DNA of 17,987 nucleotides from Anaerolineae bacterium (GCA_016926595.1 JAFGOG010000463.1:1-17987); one strand, 5' to 3'; counted from the first letter of the stretch, positions 1 through 7,580 are shown. Notes: generated from the letters alone by a model not told the origin. A program made the numbers and translations.

Positions 1-842
1 AGGAAAAAGCCCAGGTACGAATTGTAGTAGAATGGGTTGCGTAATCCGAGGAGTGTGGTCGGCCCCTGTAGGTCGAGGATCAGCCGGCGCAATGCGCCAA
101 AAGCATAGGCGCCGCCCGCCGCTCGAACGGGATCCCATTGGGCAAAGATCACCAGCCCTATTGCGATCCAGCCCTGTCCGGATGTGGTCATCTCGCTAAA
201 CCAGCCGGGGGAAATTGCGAGGCTGATCGTCGCCCCCGCCAGCCCGGCCAGAAGCCCGCCTACGAACACATACAGGTAGCGAGTTCGGACGACATTGACG
301 CCGAGGGCATCGGCAGCGGCCGGGAACTCGCCCACGGCGCGGAGGTGCAGGCCAGGCCGGGTACGGTTTGTGAAATACCAGGTCGTCGGAACGAGCAGGT
401 AGCCGACATAAACAAGCACGCTTTGATCTGCGAACAGGATGGGCCCCAGGATCGGGATGCTGCTCAGCACTGGGATGGTCAATTTGGGCAGAAGCGAGAT
501 GGCGCCTGCCTTGCTCAGCCCTTCGCCAAACACCAGCGCCAATCCTGTGCCGAGGAAGGTGAGGGTCAAACCGCTCACTACCTGGTCTGCCTGGAAATGG
601 ATCGTCACCAGGCCATGCAGCAAGGCCAGTAGTCCGGCCACGGCCATGGCTATAAGCAACCCCAGCCACGGGTTGCCTGTCTTGGCGGCCATGCCAAAGG
701 CCGCCATGGCGCCCATGAGCATCATCCCCTCGACGCCTAGGTTCATAACCCCCGATCGCTCGGCCAAGATCTCGCCGATGGTGGCAAACAGCAGCGCCGT
801 GCCGGTGGCCACGCCTGCCTGCAAGATCACAATCCAGTCCAT
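1..842 (-). CDS. BMP-type nucleoside/sugar ABC transporter, second permease (partial, C-terminus off the left edge)
   Basis: The minus frame is open from an ATG at 842 to base 1 (280 codons) with no stop, so the C-terminus is missing. It should be the second inner-membrane channel subunit of an importer of the BPD_transp_2 (RbsC/YufQ/NupQ) type. The start MDWIVILQAGVATGTALL leads straight into the family's typical N-terminus, with the conserved segments EILAERSGVMNLGVEGMM (about residues 24-41), a GLxxGLAGA-like segment (GGLLAGLAGATISL, near residue 200) and several hydrophobic spans. It starts 3 bases after the stop of the upstream permease gene, so the two are almost certainly co-translated. 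The canonical order lipoprotein-ATPase-permease-permease supports the role. The family imports purine or other nucleosides in characterised cases; the substrate here is inference. Confidence 0.9.
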   Translation of the reverse strand, partial: MDWIVILQAGVATGTALLFATIGEILAERSGVMNLGVEGMMLMGAMAAFGMAAKTGNPWLGLLIAMAVAGLLALLHGLVTIHFQADQVVSGLTLTFLGTGLALVFGEGLSKAGAISLLPKLTIPVLSSIPILGPILFADQSVLVYVGYLLVPTTWYFTNRTRPGLHLRAVGEFPAAADALGVNVVRTRYLYVFVGGLLAGLAGATISLAISPGWFSEMTTSGQGWIAIGLVIFAQWDPVRAAGGAYAFGALRRLILDLQGPTTLLGLRNPFYYNSYLGFF

Positions 843-845
843 GGC

Positions 846-1979
846 TCAGCCCCGCTTCACCCGCACTACCCGGACCCGGTAGCGCAGCAGCACCTCGCTG
901 CTGATGAGGCAGAAAAGGATAATGCCCTGCAACAGCTTGGCGACTCCGGAAGGTTGGATTTCCCGGCCAGCCAGGATCAGCGCGCCAAACAAGATTGACA
1001 CTGGCACGACTACCAGGGGATTGAGCTTTGATAGCCAGGCTACGATAATGCCGGTGAATCCATACCCCGGCGAGATGGCCCCCTGCAGGCGGTGGACAAC
1101 TCCGCTGATCTCCGACATGCCGGCAAGTCCGGCCAGTCCACCCGACAGCATCATCACCAGGATCGTGTTGCGGGCGATATTGACGCCGGCATAGCGAGCT
1201 GCTCTTGGATTGTCGCCTGTCAGTTCGATCTCGAACCCCCATTTGCTGCGGTACAGGACCCACCACAGGATGCCGGCCGCGACCAGACCTATCACCAGCC
1301 CTAGGTGGGTGGTAAGCCCGGCGAAAGCGGGTACCTGCTTGGCATAGTCGCCCAGGCGGGGCAGCCATGCCGAAGTGGGGAACTTGCGGCTCATCTGGAA
1401 TCCCAGTTCGCTCCACTTTGCAAAGATCCAATAGTTGTTCCACGAGATGGCGATATAGTTCATCATCAGCGTGGTCAGTACTTCGTTCACATTCAGCTTG
1501 GCTTTGAGCACGCCCGGCACAAAGCCCCACAGCGCGCCGCCGAGGGAGCCGGCAAGGGCCATAACCAGCAGCATCACGACCTTGGCTGTAGTGCCGGGCA
1601 GCACAGGCCAAAGGACGATCGCACTCGCGGCCCAGGCACCCAGGAAGAACTGGCCTTCGGCGCCGATATTCCACAGCTTGGCACGAAAGGCTAGACTACA
1701 GGCCAGTCCGCATAGGAGGATCGGAGTGGCCTTGGTCAGCGTATCTGACAGGACGCCGACGTCGCCGAAAGCTGCCTTGACCATGTGCCCGTACGTTTGG
1801 AACGGGTTCCCGCCCACCACAACTAGGACGATCCCGCCCAGCACTAAGGCCAGCACCAGTGCCCCCAGTGACACCAAGGAAGGCAGCCAGGGCGGTACAT
1901 CCGTAATGCGCGGTTCGGCCTGCACACGCCATGAGAAGGTCACCCTTCGCTTGTTTGTCGCTGCCTTACGCGCCGCCAC
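846..1979 (-). CDS. BMP-type nucleoside/sugar ABC transporter, first permease
   Basis: First channel subunit of the importer (BPD_transp_2 superfamily, YufP/NupP-like). After a basic cytoplasmic N-terminus there are about eight to ten hydrophobic spans, with the family hallmarks GLACSLAFRAKLWNIGAEGQ, the segment GALWGFVPGVLKAKLNVNEV and, later, SGGLAGLAGMSEISG. It is a little longer than many homologues. I prefer the GTG at 1979 (377 residues) because GGAGGT (1987-1992) lies 7 bases upstream. An in-frame ATG at 1994 gives 382 residues, but its own ribosome site is poor and it would overlap the ATPase gene by 29 rather than 14 bases. The overlap with the ATPase gene indicates translational coupling. 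Substrate is not readable from the sequence; nucleosides are the likeliest by family. Confidence 0.9.
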   Translation of the reverse strand: MAARKAATNKRRVTFSWRVQAEPRITDVPPWLPSLVSLGALVLALVLGGIVLVVVGGNPFQTYGHMVKAAFGDVGVLSDTLTKATPILLCGLACSLAFRAKLWNIGAEGQFFLGAWAASAIVLWPVLPGTTAKVVMLLVMALAGSLGGALWGFVPGVLKAKLNVNEVLTTLMMNYIAISWNNYWIFAKWSELGFQMSRKFPTSAWLPRLGDYAKQVPAFAGLTTHLGLVIGLVAAGILWWVLYRSKWGFEIELTGDNPRAARYAGVNIARNTILVMMLSGGLAGLAGMSEISGVVHRLQGAISPGYGFTGIIVAWLSKLNPLVVVPVSILFGALILAGREIQPSGVAKLLQGIILFCLISSEVLLRYRVRVVRVKRG

Positions 1980-3546
1980 GCTGCCTACCTCCATTCTCTT
2001 GCTGCCCCGGCTGGGCCGCCCCGTCTCTGTATTGCCCTGTCATCATCAGCCCAATCCGGTCGCGCTGGGCGTTGCACGCATCACCCGGGATCTCGCCCAC
2101 GATCTGACCTTCGTATATGACAGCCACCCGATCGCTCAAGCTCACGATCTCATCCAGTTCCTCGGAGACAAGTAGAACTGCCGTGCCTGCACGGCGGAGC
2201 TCAAGCAGCATATGTTGCACACCCTCGATAGCGCCCACGTCCAGGCCGCGGGTAGGCTGCATGGCGATCATTAAGCCGGGCCCTTCCGAGATCTCCCGCG
2301 CCAGGATCACCCTCTGCAGGTTGCCGCCCGATAGAAATCGGACTGGGGTGTCGACGGATGGGGCAATAATCTCATACTGCGCCTTCAGGTCCGTGGTGTG
2401 CTTCTTGGCCTTGGCCCGGTCGATGGACAGCCCTTTGGCGATAGGCGGCTTGCGATAGGCCTTGAGGATCAGGTTGTCCGTTATGCTCAGGTTGGGCGCT
2501 GTGCCCACCTCGCGCCGATCTTCTGGGACGTGGCCCACCCCTCTTTCGATGGCAATGCGCGCCGGCTGGTTGCTGATCGCCTGGCCCCGCAGCAGTACGC
2601 GCCCGGTGGTGCATTTGCGCAGCCCGGTAATCACCTCGGCCAGTTCTCGCTGGCCGTTCCCAGCTACTCCGGCGATGCCCAGGATCTCGCCAGCATGAAC
2701 CTGGAAGGAAATGCGCCGCAGGGCAGGCAGCCCCTTGTCGTTAAGAGCCGACACATCCTCTACCGCAAGGACCACGTCGCCTGGCGGTTGAGGTTCCTTC
2801 TCGACACAAAACAGCACTGTTCGGCCTACCATGAGCTGGGCCATCTCCACCGGGCTGGTGTCGTTGGGTCTCAGCCCGGCAGCAGTCACGCGGCCCTTGC
2901 GCAGCACGGTGATCCGGTCGGCGATTTGCATTACCTCGCCCAGCTTGTGGGAGATGAAAACGATCGACTTACCCTCGGCCGCCATACCGCGCAGGGTACA
3001 GAACAGGTCTGCGATTTCCTGTGGAGCCAGCACCGCGGTGGGCTCGTCCATGATCAGGATGTCTGCACCGCGGTACAGCATCTTTAGGATTTCCACTCGC
3101 TGCTGCTCGCCGACTGAAAGCTGCCAAATCTTGCTACAGGGATCGACGTGGAGGCCGAAATCCTGGGCCAATTTCGCCATGCGCTCTTCATAGTGCGACA
3201 GGCGCATGCGAAAGCGCGGCTTGTCCAGCCCAAGCAGGATGTTTTCGGTGACGGTTTGTGAAGGGACCAGCATAAAGTGCTGGTGTACCATGCCGATGCC
3301 GCGTGCGATGGCATCCCGGGGCGAGCGCAGCTCGACAGGCAGACCGTGTACCCGGATCGTTCCCAACTCGGGTCGGTACATCCCTGCCAGCACGTTCATC
3401 AACGTGCTCTTGCCAGCGCCGTTTTCACCGAGCAGGGCATGGATTTCGCCTGCACGCAGGTCGAAATCGACGTGATCGTTCGCCAAGACGCCGGGGAAAC
3501 GCATAACGATGCCCCGCATCTCGACGGCATGGGCGGCTTCTGACAT
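1966..3546 (-). CDS. BMP-type nucleoside/sugar ABC transporter, double-domain ATP-binding protein
   Basis: 526-residue cytoplasmic ATPase with two fused ABC domains (MglA/RbsA/YufO/NupO type) that powers the two adjacent permeases. Domain 1: Walker A GENGAGKS at 40-47, Q-loop near Q89 (MVHQHFM), signature LSVGEQQR at 143-150, Walker B ILIMDEP at 163-169. Domain 2: a degenerate Walker A (GVAGNGQRE, 293-301, no GKS/T), an intact signature LSGGNLQR at 405-412 and AMQPTRGLDVG at 428-438, where Q replaces the usual catalytic acid. A degenerate second site is normal for this family, so one hydrolytic site is expected. Its 3' end overlaps the first permease gene. It is separated from the lipoprotein gene by 94 bases that hold a strong hairpin, so it may be expressed at a lower level than the lipoprotein. 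The ribosome site in front of the ATG is weak. Confidence 0.95.
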   Translation of the reverse strand: MSEAAHAVEMRGIVMRFPGVLANDHVDFDLRAGEIHALLGENGAGKSTLMNVLAGMYRPELGTIRVHGLPVELRSPRDAIARGIGMVHQHFMLVPSQTVTENILLGLDKPRFRMRLSHYEERMAKLAQDFGLHVDPCSKIWQLSVGEQQRVEILKMLYRGADILIMDEPTAVLAPQEIADLFCTLRGMAAEGKSIVFISHKLGEVMQIADRITVLRKGRVTAAGLRPNDTSPVEMAQLMVGRTVLFCVEKEPQPPGDVVLAVEDVSALNDKGLPALRRISFQVHAGEILGIAGVAGNGQRELAEVITGLRKCTTGRVLLRGQAISNQPARIAIERGVGHVPEDRREVGTAPNLSITDNLILKAYRKPPIAKGLSIDRAKAKKHTTDLKAQYEIIAPSVDTPVRFLSGGNLQRVILAREISEGPGLMIAMQPTRGLDVGAIEGVQHMLLELRRAGTAVLLVSEELDEIVSLSDRVAVIYEGQIVGEIPGDACNAQRDRIGLMMTGQYRDGAAQPGQQENGGRQRGGA

Positions 3547-3595
3547 GGAGCTGAGTTGCCTTGCTCTGAGGAGAGCGCGCCGGTGCAGCTTGAAT

Positions 3596-3631
3596 TCGGG
3601 GCCAGGGAAGGGGATTCCTCCCTGGCCCCGA
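3596..3631 (-). other. Stem-loop between lipoprotein and ATPase genes
   Basis: A 13-bp perfect inverted repeat (3596-3608 with 3619-3631, core GGGGCCAGGG/CCCTGGCCCC) around a 10-base loop lies just after the lipoprotein stop on the transcribed strand. No run of T follows it on the minus strand, so it is not a classical rho-independent terminator. By analogy with other binding-protein operons, it may protect the 3' end of the lipoprotein message or partly attenuate read-through, giving more binding protein than membrane complex. That role is inference. Confidence 0.7.
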
Positions 3632-3640
3632 CTCGACAGG

Positions 3641-4855
3641 CTATTGGCTCAATTCCGGCAGCTCAGCGGTGATGCCGTCGGCCCACCAGTACATGCAGTA
3701 CTTGCACTCCAGGCCTGGGGCACCAGGCGGAAACTGGTCGATGTCCGCCTGTTCGATCTTTTCCCCAGCCGGCACGATGATATTGCCTTTGTTGTCCTTG
3801 ATTTCCCCTGCAAATACGTCAAAGCGGTTGAATTTGCCGGCCAGCATCTGCGCCAGCGTGTCCCTTACCAATTGCAGGTCCGCCGCTGGCAGTTCGGCTG
3901 CACCAGGCTGTAGTGTCTGGCCTTCCATGAAACCGAACAGCCCCAGGCTGCCGGTTTCGGCATCAAAGTAGTCCCACCCTGGTGTATACGTGCCGGCCTT
4001 GACGCCCTCGGCGATCTTTAGGTATATCGGTCCCCAGTTCCAGTAGGGGGCTGTCAGGCAGCGATCCACTTTGCACGAACCAGCCCAGTCATAGGTAACA
4101 CCCCACTTGCCTTTTTCTTGGGCTACGTCTGCGACCGCGGGCGTATCGGCGCCGGTGAACACCACCTGAGCGCCGCTGTCAAACAACGAGGCAGCAGCGT
4201 CTCTCTCAACTACCGGATCGTGCCAAGTACTGATCCAGCGCACATCCATGGTGCACTCTGGGCAGGTTTTCTTCATTCCCAGCGCGATGGCATTGCCCAG
4301 CCGGATCTCCTCGGGGATGGGGAAGGTAGCCATGTACCCGATCTTGGGGTTCCCGTCTAGCTTGGCGCGCGAGCCAGCCAGCATCCCCGCCAGGTACTTC
4401 ATGTCCTCCATGGCGCCGAACAGGTTGCCAAAGTTTGTCGAGTTCGATTTATAGCCACTGATATGGATGTAGGTGGTATCGGGAAATTCACCGGCCACCG
4501 TCTCCATCGGATCCATGAAGCCAAACGAGGTGCCAAAGATCAGGTCAAAACCCTTTCGTGATAGGCTGCGGAAGACCTGCTCCGAGTCTGCACCTTCAGG
4601 CACGTTCTCGACGTAGGCGGTATGCACATCCTGCATCTTTTCCTGGATATATTCCAGTCCCTCATAGTGAGCCTGGCTCCAGCCTCCGTCGTTGTGGGGG
4701 CCGATGAGAACCATGGCAACATTGAACTTGCCTTTCTCGATGGCCGGGATCTCAAATCCGCCTACTACCTCTGGCTTCTCTTGACCGCAGGCGCCCAGAA
4801 CCAGCGCCACGATCAGTGCAACTACTGCCACCCCACTCCATTTCTTTGGCCGCAT
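3641..4855 (-). CDS. BMP-family substrate-binding lipoprotein (BmpA/Med/NupN-like)
   Basis: 404 residues. Basic N-terminus, hydrophobic h-region and lipobox L20-G21-A22-C23, so it is predicted to be a membrane-anchored lipoprotein outside the cytoplasmic membrane. The mature part fits the Bmp/PnrA fold (periplasmic-binding class I): NVAMVLIGPHNDGGWSQAHY (45-64), FDLIFGTSFGFMDP (103-116), KIGYMATFPIPEE (171-183), VVFTGADTPAV (231-241). Characterised members bind purine nucleosides; the ligand here is inferred. It carries three cysteine pairs (198/201, 261/266, 384/387) that could form disulfides or a metal site. GGAGGAG (4861-4867) lies upstream of the ATG at a good distance, predicting high translation. 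It is the first gene of the operon, behind a consensus promoter at 4948-4976. Confidence 0.93.
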   Translation of the reverse strand: MRPKKWSGVAVVALIVALVLGACGQEKPEVVGGFEIPAIEKGKFNVAMVLIGPHNDGGWSQAHYEGLEYIQEKMQDVHTAYVENVPEGADSEQVFRSLSRKGFDLIFGTSFGFMDPMETVAGEFPDTTYIHISGYKSNSTNFGNLFGAMEDMKYLAGMLAGSRAKLDGNPKIGYMATFPIPEEIRLGNAIALGMKKTCPECTMDVRWISTWHDPVVERDAAASLFDSGAQVVFTGADTPAVADVAQEKGKWGVTYDWAGSCKVDRCLTAPYWNWGPIYLKIAEGVKAGTYTPGWDYFDAETGSLGLFGFMEGQTLQPGAAELPAADLQLVRDTLAQMLAGKFNRFDVFAGEIKDNKGNIIVPAGEKIEQADIDQFPPGAPGLECKYCMYWWADGITAELPELSQ

Positions 4856-4891
4856 TGTCTCCTCCTCATCTTGATTTGTGTGTAGTTTGGC

Positions 4892-4924
4892 AGAGCATGT
4901 TCCAACTATCCGAGACCATGCTCT
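4892..4924. repeat. Inverted repeats in the importer leader
   Basis: The transcribed leader of the importer operon contains AGAGCATG (4892-4899) and its perfect complement CATGCTCT (4917-4924), separated by 17 bases. The second arm is also part of a 16-base near-palindrome CGAGACCATGCTCTCG (4911-4926), so two alternative hairpins compete for it. A further short palindrome TATGC-GACA-GCATA (4931-4944) sits at the predicted transcription start. These could be an operator or an RNA switch; no known riboswitch consensus was recognised. Confidence 0.5.
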
Positions 4925-4947
4925 CGCCTGTATGCGACAGCATATGT

Positions 4948-4976
4948 ACTATAGCACGAAAGGGGCGTATTGTCAA
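4948..4976 (-). promoter_or_regulatory. Sigma-70-type promoter of the importer operon
   Basis: On the minus strand TTGACA (4971-4976) and TATAGT (4948-4953) are separated by exactly 17 bases: a full -35 match and a 5-of-6 -10 match. Transcription would start near 4941, leaving a leader of about 85 bases before the lipoprotein ATG. The -35 box begins only 33 bases after the stop of the upstream unknown gene, so the importer can be controlled independently of it. Confidence 0.85.
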
Positions 4977-5009
4977 AGGGAAGCTAAAAGGCTGTTGTTC
5001 GTATTACGA

Positions 5010-6233
5010 TTACGATCTGGCCTGTGCCGATCGGAGCAACTGCTCAAGGATGGTCATCAGCTCCGGGTTGTCGGTGAGATCTGTCGTTCGTTGATTGTAT
5101 GCCTTGGTCAACAGGCTCAGGCTTTGGGATAGGTTTTCCCCAGGCATCTGTACTTGTGAAGCCACCAACAATCCGCCCAGCAACAAGGGCAGGTAAAGGA
5201 ACTCGGCAGGCAAGTTGCCTCCTTGTTCAACTTGATTGACGACCAAATCGGTGATCGCCAGTTGTTCTTCAAGTGTCCAGGGGATATGCCCCAGACTTTG
5301 CCGCAAGAGGCCAAAGCTGACCGATTCCGCCAGGCGGATCATTCGTCCATAATCGGCACGGGCGATGAGAGGAATGGGATCGCTGACCGGCAAGTCATAC
5401 CGAAACGCCAGGGTGTAAGCTGGAACCAATATCGCATCCTGGCGGCTAGTCTGGTTCAGAAAGTATTCGGCGGTATGGGTCAGGATCTTTGCCAGAAAGA
5501 TCGCCTCACCGATCTGGAGAGGCAGGGCAGCATTCCGGAATCGCGTTTGACTCTCTTCCATAAAGGCCAAATACAAAGGCTGCCGGATCAGTTTGGGCAG
5601 GAGATATAGACGCTGATCGTTGACGTATTGTTGGGCTTTGCCCTGGACGGGTAGATCGGCCACGGTCCAGTGGGAGACAAATGTCGGGGTCAAGTCTGTA
5701 GGTGGGCCGGAATGGGGTGGGCCCTCCATATGCAGTCGCAACTGCTGCTGGGGGCAAGTGCGGGCAACAAAACCCAGGCCGAGCACCGCTGCAAGGCTCA
5801 TGCCAGTGGTAAAGGCCAGCAGTGTATCACCGAATTGCCCACTGGCTTTCTGGCTGCGGATATAGAGTCCGCGCTCTTTGTACCTAACGCCGATCGTTAC
5901 TGCAATTGGGTATTCTCCCGGTGCGCCCTGGCTGCTGGCGACTATTGGAATAATCACTTCGCCAACTTCAGCCGCCTCTAGCAGCACATCGGTCTGTGCC
6001 TGAATGGCGCTCAGGACGGGGGGCGGATGGGCTGGCATGTGTAGGGTGATCTCTACTTCGACGGGCACATCCCAGCAGTTTTGTAGCCAGATGTGAAGGT
6101 TGGCTATCTGACCCGGCGCGATGGTGACCGGCAGGGCCATGACATAGTGCACGCCATTCACCTCAAATCGCTGCCGAGCGTCAACGAGATCGCCTAGTAT
6201 GTCGGGATATTCGTTGCTCATGGCTGCTTGCAT
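5010..6233 (-). CDS. Conserved-looking protein of unknown function with an N-terminal beta-rich domain
   Basis: 407 residues that I do not recognise. Residues about 15-140 look like a beta-sandwich (Ig/CARDB-like): alternating hydrophobic stretches such as VTIAPGQIANLHIWLQNCW, VPVEVEITLHMP and GEYPIAVTIGVRYKERGLYI. A hydrophobic stretch (LLAFTTGMSLAAVLGLGFVA, about 149-168) follows, then a proline-rich linker and a mainly helical C-terminal half with a second hydrophobic patch (LYLPLLLGGLLVASQV). There is no signal peptide, so the beta domain is probably cytoplasmic or the hydrophobic parts are buried rather than membrane-spanning. It has its own strong promoter (6251-6279). Start choice: ATG at 6233 is reported; the ATG four codons later (6221) is equally possible because AAGGA lies directly next to the first ATG and 12 bases from the second. 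Expression as a single gene is likely. No function is assigned. Confidence 0.8.
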   Translation of the reverse strand: MQAAMSNEYPDILGDLVDARQRFEVNGVHYVMALPVTIAPGQIANLHIWLQNCWDVPVEVEITLHMPAHPPPVLSAIQAQTDVLLEAAEVGEVIIPIVASSQGAPGEYPIAVTIGVRYKERGLYIRSQKASGQFGDTLLAFTTGMSLAAVLGLGFVARTCPQQQLRLHMEGPPHSGPPTDLTPTFVSHWTVADLPVQGKAQQYVNDQRLYLLPKLIRQPLYLAFMEESQTRFRNAALPLQIGEAIFLAKILTHTAEYFLNQTSRQDAILVPAYTLAFRYDLPVSDPIPLIARADYGRMIRLAESVSFGLLRQSLGHIPWTLEEQLAITDLVVNQVEQGGNLPAEFLYLPLLLGGLLVASQVQMPGENLSQSLSLLTKAYNQRTTDLTDNPELMTILEQLLRSAQARS

Positions 6234-6250
6234 TCCTTGTGACGGAGAAA

Positions 6251-6279
6251 AGTATACCCGGAGGCGCCTTCGTTGTCAA
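6251..6279 (-). promoter_or_regulatory. Sigma-70-type promoter of the unknown 407-residue gene
   Basis: Minus strand: TTGACA (6274-6279), a 17-base spacer and TATACT (6251-6256), close to perfect consensus. The start of transcription would be near 6244, only about 11 to 23 bases before the candidate ATGs, so the leader is very short. The spacer holds an 8-base palindrome AGGCGCCT (6262-6269) that could bind a regulator. Confidence 0.8.
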
Positions 6280-6342
6280 GCGGCAGTATTGCGTTTTGCG
6301 TTGTTGATCAAGTTCTGTGTTCTGTGCAGGCGTGCCGTGCGC

Positions 6343-6372
6343 TTGACTTGTCGTGCAATTTAGTGGTAAACT
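6343..6372 (+). promoter_or_regulatory. Promoter of the ferredoxin gene
   Basis: Plus strand: TTGACT (6343-6348), an 18-base spacer and TAAACT (6367-6372). The -35 box is strong and the -10 box moderate. It diverges from the promoter at 6251-6279, with about 64 bases between the two -35 boxes. The gene start follows about 50 bases downstream with a very strong ribosome site AGGAGGTGA (6411-6419). Confidence 0.65.
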
Positions 6373-6424
6373 AGGGATGTGGTCTGTTCTACAAACTTTT
6401 CGTAATAGAGAGGAGGTGAAGTTG

Positions 6425-6697
6425 ATGGCTCACGTTATCACCGAGTTGTGCATTCGCGATGGGGCATGTGCGGCTGTTTGCCCGGTCGAGTGCATCGTGA
6501 TGGGTCCGGAGGGCGATCCGCAGTGGGGAATGGCCTATTTCATTGACCCGGACACTTGCATTGATTGTGGCGCTTGTGCAGCAGAGTGCCCGTCGGATGC
6601 GATCTTTCCGGAGGATGAGGTTCCGGAGCAATACCAGGAGTGGATCGCCAAGAACAGGGCATTTTACACGGAGGGGCCGGGCTACAGCGCGCAGTGA
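6425..6697 (+). CDS. Ferredoxin with two iron-sulfur clusters, one site-differentiated
   Basis: 90-residue cytoplasmic electron carrier. Cysteines: C9, C15, C19-P, C23 in the first half and the complete motif C45-x2-C48-x2-C51-x3-C55-P in the second. By the usual crossed pattern of bacterial dicluster ferredoxins, cluster II would use C19, C45, C48 and C51. Cluster I would use C9, C15, C55 and the residue at position 12, which is aspartate instead of cysteine. That predicts a [3Fe-4S] or Asp-ligated [4Fe-4S] cluster, as known from Pyrococcus furiosus ferredoxin. The spacing between the motifs, the phrase YFIDPDTCIDCGAC and the acidic C-terminal tail resemble the seven-iron ferredoxins of Actinobacteria and Chloroflexota. 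The start at 6425 is fixed by AGGAGGTGA just upstream; an earlier in-frame ATG at 6353 lies upstream of the -10 box and is not the start. Single-gene unit with its own promoter and terminator; the redox partner is not evident here. Confidence 0.93.
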   Translation: MAHVITELCIRDGACAAVCPVECIVMGPEGDPQWGMAYFIDPDTCIDCGACAAECPSDAIFPEDEVPEQYQEWIAKNRAFYTEGPGYSAQ

Positions 6698-6715
6698 ACC
6701 GGTTCAATTCAAGCA

Positions 6716-6756
6716 GGGGGGGCAACTGGCTACAGCTAGCCCCCTCTGTCTTGTTC
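6716..6756 (+). terminator. Terminator after the ferredoxin gene
   Basis: GGGGGC (6718-6723) pairs with GCCCCC (6739-6744). An alternative inner hairpin GGCTA (6728-6732) with TAGCC (6737-6741) shares the second arm. A T-rich tract (TCTGTCTTGTT, 6745-6755) follows on the plus strand. It sits between the convergent ferredoxin and oxidoreductase genes. The tail is interrupted by G and C, so strength is uncertain. Confidence 0.6.
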
Positions 6757-6783
6757 GGCAGCGGCAACAGCTATCCCTCCTGG

Positions 6784-7566
6784 CTATTTGCCAGATTCAA
6801 TGCCGTCTGGGTAAATAATCTCGCCGCCTTGGATTTGGCGAGTTTCTCCCATGTCGAGTGGATAATCACGGCCTGGCTGGATAACCCCTTTTGGACTATA
6901 AGGCCCTACAGTCGGCCAATAACCACGTAGCTCCTCCTCGGCAAAAGCTAGGCGGGTAATGGCCTTGGGGCTCTTGTAGCCATATAGCGGAGGGATAATC
7001 AGCCGCAGTGGAGCGCCATAGGCATCAGGCAGGATCTGATCGTTCATGTGGTGCACAAAGATCACACGTTCATCCAGCAGGGCATCGATGGTAAGGGATT
7101 CATAATAGCCATCGGCGCAATGAAAGTGGACCCATTTTGCCGCAGGCAGGGGCTCGATCAGCTCTAGCAGGGAGCGCAGATGAAATCCTTCCCACTTGGC
7201 CGCTGCCGACCAGCATTCGACGCACTTCATCCGCGAGACTTGCGAGGTAAGTGGCAACGACTGGACATCGGACAACGACAACTTGATCGGGTTCTTGATC
7301 ATGCCTTCCAGCGAAAGGGTCCATTGAGTGGGATCCACGGCCTCGAAGGGTTTGTAGTAGCGGACGTAAAAGCCAGGCGGGTTGTCGTTCTGCAGGATGG
7401 GGCGTTGGGGAGCAATGGTTAAGGAGGTGACGCCGGGCTCTCTGGTTTCGGACGGCAGAGTTACGGAAGTGGAGGTCTGTTTGGGTGCGCAACCTTTGAG
7501 CATGGCCAAGGCCATGCCTCCAAGCGCTAGTCGAGCAAACTGGCGGCGGGTCACTCTGTTTGCCAC
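6784..7566 (-). CDS. Molybdopterin-dependent oxidoreductase, YedY/MsrP-like (sulfite-oxidase fold), Tat-exported
   Basis: 260 residues. Twin-arginine signal RRQFARLALGG (7-17) followed by a hydrophobic stretch and a possible lipobox L-K-G-C26, so the folded enzyme is probably exported with its cofactor and may be lipid-anchored. The catalytic domain fits Oxidored_molyb (PF00174): RMKCVECW (112-119), where C115 matches the Mo-ligating cysteine of YedY/MsrP; VHFHCADGYYESL (146-158); YGAPLRLIIPPLYGYKSPKA (183-202). Known relatives reduce methionine sulfoxides or oxidise sulfite; which applies here cannot be read off. No MsrQ-like haem membrane partner is adjacent. The start is GTG at 7566: the frame is closed by a stop shortly upstream and AAGG lies 7 bases before it. 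The gene follows the peroxiredoxin gene by 14 bases, so the two form an operon. Confidence 0.88.
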   Translation of the reverse strand: MANRVTRRQFARLALGGMALAMLKGCAPKQTSTSVTLPSETREPGVTSLTIAPQRPILQNDNPPGFYVRYYKPFEAVDPTQWTLSLEGMIKNPIKLSLSDVQSLPLTSQVSRMKCVECWSAAAKWEGFHLRSLLELIEPLPAAKWVHFHCADGYYESLTIDALLDERVIFVHHMNDQILPDAYGAPLRLIIPPLYGYKSPKAITRLAFAEEELRGYWPTVGPYSPKGVIQPGRDYPLDMGETRQIQGGEIIYPDGIESGK

Positions 7567-7580
7567 TAGATTGCCTTGTG

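Noticed and set aside
196..1674. Long 492-codon open frame on the minus strand across both permease genes
   Set aside because: It lies out of frame over two convincing permease genes, is arginine- and proline-rich and has no family motif; it is a GC-driven shadow.
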